Below, piece after piece: positions 8,401 through 13,453 of a stretch of DNA of 13,453 bases. A program made the position numbers and the translations under genes. Source of the stretch: Chrysochromulina parva. Lineage: Eukaryota > Haptophyta > Prymnesiales > Chrysochromulinaceae. The notes beneath the pieces were generated by a model. That model was not told where the DNA came from. It made no database searches and worked only from the letters and a program-made list of their open reading frames with translations. The stretch spans positions 1 through 13,453 of the forward strand of contig PJAB01001587.1 in the NCBI GenBank assembly GCA_002887195.1. Direction: 5' to 3'. Within the stretch, counting starts at the first letter, position 1; each line of letters opens with the position of its first letter.

Positions 8401-10659
8401 TTTCCCCTCATTCCGGCCTCGCTCGGCCCCTCGTTTGCCTTGGTCGGCCTGGCGTGTGGCGGGACGCACATCTGCGGCGGCAAGATAGACGGTACCTTTG
8501 CCTGCACCTCGGGCAGCGGCCAATATTTGTCAGATGCAACTTGGATTGAGGAGCTGATCGGCGCTCCGACCGGCTCCTGGGGCGGAGTCGCCTCGATCAC
8601 CCTCGCCGACTCGATTGCGTGCGTGGTCGGCCGAGACGGACAGGCCTACTGCGGCGGTGAGCCTGGGCAGCGGGAGCTCAGGTTGATTCATCCTCCCATC
8701 AAGCTCCAGCCCCATAGGATCGACCTGCTCGAGAGAGGGATCTCATTCACGCAGGTCAGCTGCGGCGGCACGGCGGCGCGCAATGCGACTACGCCCGCGC
8801 CCGGCGCTAATGACCCAGTGCAGCGCTTCGTACAGCTGGGTGAGCAGTATTGCTGCGGGCTCACGCACGCGCGTCTCGTCCACTGTTGGGGCGTGCTGCC
8901 GCCGCACGGTGGCGTCTTCCTGCCACGAGAGGACTTACACTCGTCGGGTGCGCTTCGCGGCTACGTGCCCTTCGGTTTCTTCGTGCCGCTCAATGAGTCG
9001 AATGCGTCCGTCTTCCACATACGCTCGCGCCGGCGTATCGAGCAGTCGCGCTACCTGCGTGACTTCGGACTGCAGCTGCTGCTCGACACGCAGCCCAACA
9101 TGAGCGCGGCCGAGGTGACCGCCAACTTCTCTCAGCCGTACGCGTGCTACAACGTGCCGCAATACCGCACGCAGAACATGAGCGACTGGATGTCCATCTG
9201 GCTCGGCGGGATCATCTCGAACGCCTCGAATCCCGTCGATTCACTGCGTTCGTGGCACTTGACGATGCTGCTCGTGCTCCAGCTCGCCGCGTACACGGAC
9301 GGTCTCTCCTGCTTCAACTTCACACAGCCATTCCCACTGCTTCACTGCGCGGTGCTCGTGCCCTACGTCAACCGGACAGTCGAACTGGTCCAACAGCCGC
9401 CCAAACCCTTCACCATCGAGCGTCTGACCGCAACCGACATGTACACGACGCGCTACACCCTCTCGCACACTCTGCAGCCCGACAACTACTGCTTCGAGAA
9501 GCTTCGGCTCACGCCGTCCGAGCAGTTCCGCCGCGGCGCAGCATGGCATCGGGCGACACAGCGGCTCGTCGACGGCTTTGAGATCCTCTTCTCGTTCCAG
9601 ATCGACAATGGTGCGCTGCTCTGCAAGACGGTGCGCACGCTCGTCACCGGAGTCCTCATGTACGAGAAGTGCGTACGCAGCGGTGCGGACGGTATGTCGC
9701 TCCTGCTTCGAGGCGGCGGCCCCCCCACCGCGCTCGGCGCGGGGGGCGCCTCCCTCGGCTACGGTGGGCTTGAGCGCACACTCGCGATCGAGTTCGACAC
9801 GTGGCATAACCCGGAGATGGGCGACGATGCCTTCTATAACCATGTCAGCGTGCAGACGGGCGGGCCGACTGGCACAGTGGGCGCTCACCGCGAGCACTAC
9901 CTGAGCTCCGCGCACCTCGACCCCATCGACTACCCTATGGGGCTCGCGGACGGCCATGCACATCTCGCTCGAATCGTGTATACGCCCGGGCTGGACATCA
10001 CCAAGCTCGGCTCGGGCCCGTCCGCTTCGCATCATCACCTCAAGTATTGGGTTCAGGAGGGTCCAGTGGCCGATCCAGGCTACCCGTACTCCGAGTCGAT
10101 TGGCTCGTGGATGCGCGCGGGGACGGGGGTGCTGCAGGTGTACCTCGATGCCATGGCCACACCGCTGCTCGCACTGCCAATCGACCTCGGGCACACTCTC
10201 GGGCTGCACGACGGCCGAGCCTGGGTCGGGCTGAGCGCCTCGACGGGCCGCCGCTTCCAAAACCACTATGCGCTCGGTTGGCAGTTGTGCGAGGGCCCGA
10301 CGGGCTGCGCGCGCCCGATGACGAGCTGTGAAGCCTTTGGATGCAACCCACGCTTCCCGTCCGCGCGCTACGAGCCGTCTGCCACCGAGGCGTCCGCCGC
10401 GCCGCCGTACGCGGAGCTCGCACGCGGCGTCGCCGCACGACCGCGCCGCTTGCGGGGGACGAATCTCGACAACTTGGACGCTGTTGAGGAGGGCAGCAAT
10501 GGCTATCAGGACCCTGGCTCGGCCTTCCCCGATGCACCGGCGGAGACCTCTTGGGGAGACGAGCCGCCGGCCTGGAGGACGCCGTTGCGCCCCTTAGATA
10601 CGAACGACCTCTGGGGCGCTTCTGGGGATTACCGCTTCAGCAGCTCTGATAGTGGGTGA
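5489..10659 (+). CDS. Secreted multidomain protein: Cys-rich repeats, RCC1-like propeller, L-type lectin (join 5489-7502, 7688-10659)
   Basis: A predicted 1,661-aa secreted or cell-surface glycan-binding protein. The N-terminus (MLGALLLLLTPLS) is a signal peptide. The first half has about twenty N-glycosylation sequons, many cysteines and repeated 'V-x-C-x-x-P' motifs that resemble IPT/TIG strands. Two segments (about residues 106-168 and 578-636) are clearly related. Residues about 392-427 are Gly/Ala, then Gln/Glu-rich, linker. Residues about 673-1077 contain seven units of the type 'AxGxxHxC...L/RCxG', as in RCC1 seven-bladed propellers. Residues about 1266-1543 form an L-type (legume-like) lectin domain: GADGMSLLL, EFDTWHNPEMGDD and NH supply the expected carbohydrate-contact Asp1339 and the metal ligands Glu1373, Asp1375, Asn1379, Asp1384/1385 and His1390. 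The second ORF has no ATG of its own and begins in mid-propeller, so the two ORFs are one gene joined by splicing. No transmembrane or GPI signal is seen at the C-terminus, which ends at a donor-like GG|GTGAGC and could continue in another exon. Confidence 0.82.
7503..7687 (+). other. Intron (GTACGT...GAGCAG), 185 nt, phase 1
   Basis: The upstream ORF stops at 7568-7570 and the downstream ORF opens with GTG rather than ATG. Splicing a GTACGT donor at 7503 to a CCTGAGCAG acceptor ending at 7687 joins T to AT, giving a Tyr codon. It produces ERPFDSY followed by VFLAAGAHHYCAI, which restores the first strand of the first RCC1-like unit. The intron contains in-frame stops and a 22-nt imperfect tandem duplication. 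The donor choice is inferred. The acceptor is strongly constrained by the frame. Confidence 0.7.
7575..7618 (+). repeat. 22-nt imperfect tandem duplication inside the intron
   Basis: GAGATCACCTAGAGCTCACC(CT) at 7575-7596 is followed at once by GAGATCACCCGGAGCTCAGC(CG) at 7597-7618. Further degenerate GATCAC and GCTCAC pieces continue to about 7655. It is intronic and does not fit the coding frame. Confidence 0.75.
7690..8905 (+). other. Seven-unit RCC1-like propeller region
   Basis: Seven successive units can be read: VFLAAGAHHYCAI...LRCTGHN; VCTGQAHTCAI...VCWGSN; VYCGARFVCVA; DAFAAGANHACGI...RCFGNF; VGLACGGTHICGG...ACTSGSGQYL; ASITLADSIACVV...YCGGEPGQ; TQVSCGG...QYCCGLTHARLVHCWGVL. Unit 7 carries an insertion of about 25 residues, and unit 3 lacks an obvious closing Cys-Trp-Gly. 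Seven is the number needed to close an RCC1-type propeller. The many cysteines fit disulfides in a secreted form. Confidence 0.65.
9471..10300 (+). other. L-type (legume-like) lectin domain
   Basis: The domain runs from about LQPDNYCFEKLRL to LGWQLCEG. It contains GFEILFSFQI, GADGMSLLLRG, the metal-site strand AIEFDTWHN...NHVSV, a later HLARIVYTPG strand, GVLQVYLDAMA and a closing AWVGLSASTG strand. This is the order expected in concanavalin A-like lectins. Two cysteine pairs are likely. Sugar specificity cannot be read from sequence. Confidence 0.75.
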
Positions 10660-10954
10660 GCCGCTCTGAAAGGGCGGCCTGCCGAGTGGATGGGCTCGAG
10701 CAGGTCTCGGTAGAGATGCCTTCTGATTGAGCGTCCTAAAATGTACATGTGCGAGAGGCCTGTTATTTACTGCAGTAGTCTAGTTTTTAGTAGTATTAGT
10801 ACACGATACAGAAGCGTACCTCGCTTCGGTGGTCGTCCGGGATTGAGCTTGATGACCGTTGCATGCGCGTGCAATTTTCTTCGCTTCGTCAAATCGTGGC
10901 AGAATTCGTAGAAGAATGTCATTTTTGACGAATTAAACAGAAACTCTCAGCAGA
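10660..10954. promoter_or_regulatory. Spacer before the SPGLFW-repeat ORF
   Basis: This 295-bp stretch becomes AT-richer from about 10735. It holds an inverted repeat, AATTCGT (10903-10909) and ACGAATT (10928-10934), with a nested GTCA (10918-10921) and TGAC (10926-10929) around a T-run, 20 bp before the next ATG. It may be the 3' UTR plus the next promoter. It could instead be an intron from the GTGAGC donor at 10656 to the CAGCAG acceptor ending at 10953, which would join the flanking ORFs in frame. Confidence 0.4.
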
Positions 10955-11515
10955 ATGTCCTTCCAGCCACTTGCGACGCGTCGTGTGTCGAAGGAGGACA
11001 TCCTTGCAGGAGAGAGCCCGGGCCTCTTCTGGACGGTGGACGAGCCCACGGGCCTTACAAAACAAGCGTCTACTGAGGAAGGACGTTCCCGGCGAACATC
11101 GGCTGAGGAGATGTTCAAGTCCTTCCTCCTTGCAGGCCAAAGTCCGGGCCTCTTCTGGGCAACGCCGGCTAAGGGCGGAGAAGATGTCCTCGTCCCAGCG
11201 CTTCCGGCCGAGGAGACGGTGCTCCAGCACACGCTCGTGCTTGACAAAGGCTCGACGCAGAAAGCATCGAAATGGGCTCGCGTCAGGGACGAAGTACTCT
11301 CCGGTCAAAGTCCTGGCCTCTTCTGGATGCCCCCTGATGAGAGCGGACCTCTTAAGGCTAAGAAAGGCTCGACGCAGAAAGCATCCAAATGGGCTCAGGT
11401 CAGGGAAGAAATCCTTTCCGGCCAATTTTGGTTGTCGGAGAAGCTGTCCGAGGGCCCCACTGCGCACGTTCGCCCGCGTTCACGAGGCCTGCGGCGAGCG
11501 CTCAAAGTAGCCTGA
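10955..11515 (+). CDS. SPGLFW-repeat protein, unknown function
   Basis: A 186-aa protein I do not recognise. A ten-residue motif recurs: LAGESPGLFW (17-26), LAGQSPGLFW (59-68) and LSGQSPGLFW (115-124), with a shortened LSGQFW (154-159) that lacks SPGL. Each is preceded by a charged, probably helical stretch ending in (D/E)EIL or similar. Two copies also share GSTQKASKWA (99-108 and 138-147). Between copies, most nucleotide differences fall in third codon positions of this frame (GGA/GGC/GGT, AGC/AGT, CCG/CCT, TCG/TCC), which argues that this strand and frame are translated. The C-terminus is basic. There is no signal peptide or membrane segment. The ATG follows AGCAGA and a small dyad. The ORF could alternatively be the last exon of the lectin gene. 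The role may be an array of short peptide-binding motifs, but that is a guess. Confidence 0.55.
   Translation: MSFQPLATRRVSKEDILAGESPGLFWTVDEPTGLTKQASTEEGRSRRTSAEEMFKSFLLAGQSPGLFWATPAKGGEDVLVPALPAEETVLQHTLVLDKGSTQKASKWARVRDEVLSGQSPGLFWMPPDESGPLKAKKGSTQKASKWAQVREEILSGQFWLSEKLSEGPTAHVRPRSRGLRRALKVA
11246..11427 (+). repeat. Two 60-65-nt direct repeats in the SPGLFW gene, about 117 nt apart
   Basis: The block starting AAAGGCTCGACGCAGAAAGC at 11246 recurs at 11363, and the similarity runs on through TCCGG(T/C)CAA. Most differences are silent or conservative (Arg/Gln, Asp/Glu, Val/Ile). The second copy is followed by a 12-nt in-frame loss that removes SPGL from the motif. This looks like a recent tandem duplication of one 39-residue unit. 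Confidence 0.8.
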
Positions 11516-11553
11516 CGAAGCACGTGCGCTCGCCCGCGGGCGACCCCGACCGT

Positions 11554-11760
11554 ATGCCTGCGACCATGGAGGCTGCGGCACGCACTACTCGCAGACGCAG
11601 TGAAGCACCCTCGCAAGCTCTTCGTAGCACAGCGAGGCCCGACGAAGCCACGTGCCGCGGCGCGGGTGGGCTCGGCATCGCCGGGATCGACGCGCGAGAG
11701 CTTGCAAGGCTGGGCCGTCTGGCGTATGAAGAGTGCAAAGAGGGAGCATGGCCGCTGTAA
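11554..11760 (+). CDS. Doubtful short ORF
   Basis: A 68-aa frame begins MPATMEAAARTTRRRSEAP and ends with IDARELARLGRLAYEECKEG and four more residues. Its last third has a plausible amphipathic helix, but I see no known domain. It lies 38 bp after the SPGLFW ORF in a different frame, so it could be an exon reached by splicing, a separate small gene, or chance in GC-rich DNA. Confidence 0.2.
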   Translation: MPATMEAAARTTRRRSEAPSQALRSTARPDEATCRGAGGLGIAGIDARELARLGRLAYEECKEGAWPL

Positions 11761-12097
11761 GTGTAACCGGTTGGCGTGACAGGCCGTTCCGTGTAATTGT
11801 GAACGTTCGTAGTTGCGTCGTGTACGTGTGGTGTAATTTTGACAACTATTATTGTGAACATGTTTCTTGATTGTGCGAGCCGCTGGGTACCCCGCTGCCG
11901 TGCGGGCCTTAGTTTTTCCCCACCCACTCGTCCGGCCGGGCCCGGCCCGCGCCATCCCGCATCGCATAACATCAGCGACCTCAGTGAGGTCACCCAATAA
12001 GCGCATACTGCCGAGCATGTGGTGTATGTGCGCCTCATACCAAGCCGGCCACGAACCGCCTGCCGCGCCTCCGAAGGGCTCCTCTTCTTCCGCGGAC
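11761..12097. other. Convergent intergenic region
   Basis: This lies between the 3' ends of the plus-strand ORFs and the urease gene. TGTAA occurs four times within about 80 nt (from about 11756 to 11836) on the plus strand, a pattern like the TGTAA poly(A) signals of green algae, though that does not by itself identify the organism. TGTGAAC occurs at 11798-11804 and 11853-11859, matching half of the dyad at 5453. No gene is visible. Long plus-strand frames here are extensions of the urease antisense frame. Confidence 0.4.
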
Positions 12098-13276
12098 TCA
12101 AAAGAGGAAGAACTTTTGAGCGAGCGGCAGCACCTTGGCAGGCTCGCAGGTGAGCTTGACGCCGTCGGCTGTCACCTCGAAGGTCTCCGGATCGACAGTG
12201 ATCTTCGGCATCGCGTCGTTGTGGAGCATATCTTTCTTCCCCAGGCCGCGCGTGCGCTTGACCGGCTCGACTGCCTTATTGAGGCGGTACTTGTTCTTGA
12301 TGCCGGCCGCGTGTGCGGCCGACGAGACAAAGGCAATCGACGTCTGGCCCACGGCCTTGCCGTGCGCGCCGAACATCGGGCGCATGATCACAGGCTGCGG
12401 CGTGGGGATCGAAGCGTTTGGATCGCCCATCTGCGCCCAGGCGACCGTGCCGCCCTTGAGGATCATCTCGGGCTTGGCGCCAAAGAGGCTTGGCTTCCAC
12501 AGGACCAGATCGGCGAGGCGGCCGGGTTGGACCGAGCCGATCAGGTGCGACATGCCGTGAGCGATAGCCGGGTTGATCGTGTACTTGGCGAGATAGCGCT
12601 TGATGCGGAAGTTGTCGTTGCCCGTGTCCTTGTCCTCCGGCAGCGGCCCGCGTTGCTGCTTCATCTTGCTGGCCGTCTGCCACGTGCGCGTGACGAGCTC
12701 GCCCACGCGCCCCATGGCCTGCGAGTCGGTCGCCATGATCGAGATCGCGCCGAGATCGTGCAGGATATCCTCTGCCGCGATCGTCTCGCCACGGATACGG
12801 CTCTCGGCGAAGGCCACATCCTCGGGGATGTTCTTGTCCAGATGGTGGCACACCATGAGCATGTCGAGGTGCTCGTCGACGGTGTTCACAGTGAAGGGGC
12901 GGGTCGGGTTGGTGGAGGAGGGCAGCACATTCGGCTCCGAGCACACCTTGATGATGTCGGGCGCGTGGCCGCCGCCCGCACCCTCGGAGTGGTACGTGTG
13001 CATCGTGCGCCCCTTGATGGCCGCGATCGAGTCGTCGACGTAACCGCTCTCGTTGAGAGTGTCGGTGTGGATGGTGACAGCGACGTCGTGCTGCTCAGCG
13101 AAGGTGAGGCATGCGTCAATGGACGACGGCGTGGTGCCCCAATCTTCGTGGAGCTTGAAGCCTGCCGCACCCGCCTCTATGCACGCGTACATGCCCGCGG
13201 GGTCGGACGTGTTGCCCTTGGACGAGAATCCGAAATTCATGGGCATCTCGTCAGTTGCCTGCAGCATCATTTGGAT
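12098..13276 (-). CDS. Urease, catalytic (alpha) region, 3' exon (5' part beyond the right edge)
   Basis: This exon encodes the C-terminal 392 residues of urease, the nickel enzyme that hydrolyses urea to ammonia and carbamate (then CO2). It aligns almost without gaps to bacterial UreC from about residue 177 to its end and finishes in the typical QKFFLF. Visible active-site residues, in Klebsiella UreC numbering, are the carbamylated Lys217 (GFKLHEDW, exon residue 41), His219 (43), His246 (70), His272 (96), Cys319 and His320 (VCHH, 143-144) and Asp360 (TDSQ, 184). His134 and His136, the other nickel ligands, must lie in upstream exons. A 2-3-residue insertion is seen near [14 protein letters not shown]. 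The exon starts in phase 0 after CTCGCAG|ATCCAAATGATG. The ATG at 13270 is internal, not a start, because urease needs the missing N-terminal part. Algal and plant ureases are usually one chain carrying gamma, beta and alpha regions, so this is probably the end of such a chain. Confidence 0.93.
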   Translation of the reverse strand: MQMMLQATDEMPMNFGFSSKGNTSDPAGMYACIEAGAAGFKLHEDWGTTPSSIDACLTFAEQHDVAVTIHTDTLNESGYVDDSIAAIKGRTMHTYHSEGAGGGHAPDIIKVCSEPNVLPSSTNPTRPFTVNTVDEHLDMLMVCHHLDKNIPEDVAFAESRIRGETIAAEDILHDLGAISIMATDSQAMGRVGELVTRTWQTASKMKQQRGPLPEDKDTGNDNFRIKRYLAKYTINPAIAHGMSHLIGSVQPGRLADLVLWKPSLFGAKPEMILKGGTVAWAQMGDPNASIPTPQPVIMRPMFGAHGKAVGQTSIAFVSSAAHAAGIKNKYRLNKAVEPVKRTRGLGKKDMLHNDAMPKITVDPETFEVTADGVKLTCEPAKVLPLAQKFFLF

Positions 13277-13280
13277 CTGC

Positions 13281-13340
13281 GAGGCCGAGATAGAGGCCGA
13301 GATAGAGGCCGAGATAGAGGCCGAGATAGAGGCCGAGATT
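13281..13340 (+). repeat. 12-bp minisatellite, 5 copies
   Basis: Five head-to-tail copies of GAGGCCGAGATA, the last ending in T. They sit 4 bp from the urease exon, so on the transcribed strand (TATCTCGGCCTC) they form the sequence just upstream of the splice acceptor. Read through, they would encode a repeating Ala-Ser-Ile-Ser, which is absent from ureases. Confidence 0.95.
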
Positions 13341-13405
13341 GGCCAAGGGGCGAGGGGGCGAGGTGCGCGTCAGAGGGGTGAGAAGGGAAAGGGGGGTGAG
13401 AGATT

Positions 13406-13453
13406 GGAGGGGTGATGGGGGAAGGGTATGGGGGAGGGGTGATGGGGGAAGGG
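13406..13453 (+). repeat. 21-bp direct repeat with 27-bp period
   Basis: GGAGGGGTGATGGGGGAAGG plus one G occurs at 13406-13426 and again at 13433-13453, separated by TATGGG. It is G-rich on the plus strand and may continue beyond the edge. Confidence 0.9.

Larger units (their letters stand above)
13277..13453 (-). other. Urease intron (3' part), pyrimidine-rich
   Basis: On the minus strand this is a C/T-rich tract ending in CTCGCAG immediately before conserved urease sequence. No urease-like coding is found in any minus-strand frame upstream of 13276, so it is intronic and runs off the edge. It contains a 12-bp minisatellite and a 27-bp duplication, listed separately. Confidence 0.8.

Noticed and set aside
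10919..11467. 182-aa minus-strand ORF with its own PEEARTL-like repeats
   Set aside because: It uses the same codon boundaries as the SPGLFW frame, so it repeats automatically. Copy differences are mostly silent on the plus strand but fall at first codon positions on this strand.
12098..13270. Calling the urease start at the ATG at 13270
   Set aside because: The protein would lack the first roughly 180 residues of the alpha region, including two nickel-binding histidines. The acceptor CTCGCAG shows it is an internal exon.
11867..13381. 504-aa plus-strand ORF, longer than the urease exon itself
   Set aside because: It is the antisense of urease. Urease on the minus strand aligns residue by residue to known enzymes, while this frame is low complexity and would translate intron repeats. 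High GC opens the frame.

Overview
The window looks like nuclear DNA from a GC-rich unicellular eukaryote, most likely an alga. A haptophyte-like or similar protist is my inference, not something the sequence proves. The reasons are: long ORFs with strong G/C at third codon positions; at least three interruptions best explained by GT-AG introns; a filamin-repeat cytoskeletal protein; a large N-glycosylation-rich secreted protein; a LOV-like PAS protein; and a urease interrupted by an intron. There are no bacterial operons, Shine-Dalgarno sites, tRNAs, rRNAs, CRISPR arrays or recognisable transposons.

Layout, left to right. (1) 1-1526, minus strand: a PAS/LOV-like domain (about 1160-1481) followed by a long Ala/His/Gln/Pro-rich tail. 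It runs into a pyrimidine-rich tract (1-227 on the coding strand) that looks like an intron, so the gene continues off the left edge. (2) 1527-2018: AT-richer divergent intergenic region. (3) 2019-5102, plus strand: a single-exon protein with six filamin-type repeats, the second split by an inserted SH3-like module. (4) 5103-5488: intergenic, ending in an 8-bp dyad and a TATA-like element that overlaps the next start codon. (5) 5489-10659, plus strand: a two-exon gene (intron 7503-7687) for a secreted protein of about 1,661 aa. It has a signal peptide, a Cys/sequon-rich N-terminal half with an internal repeat, a seven-unit RCC1-like propeller and an L-type (legume-like) lectin domain. (6) 10660-10954: spacer with a dyad, or possibly an intron joining to the next ORF. 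(7) 10955-11515, plus strand: a small protein built on a repeated SPGLFW motif that I do not recognise. (8) 11554-11760: a doubtful short ORF. (9) 12098-13276, minus strand: the last exon of urease, matching bacterial UreC from about residue 177 to its C-terminus with the visible active-site residues intact. Its upstream intron (13277 to the right edge) carries a 12-bp minisatellite right at the splice acceptor.

The genes do not form an obvious pathway. The secreted lectin/propeller protein is probably a cell-surface or endomembrane glycan-binding protein, the filamin-like protein an actin or membrane scaffold, the PAS/LOV-like protein a sensor or regulator, and urease a nitrogen-assimilation enzyme. 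The least familiar pieces are the SPGLFW-repeat protein and the RCC1-propeller plus lectin architecture.
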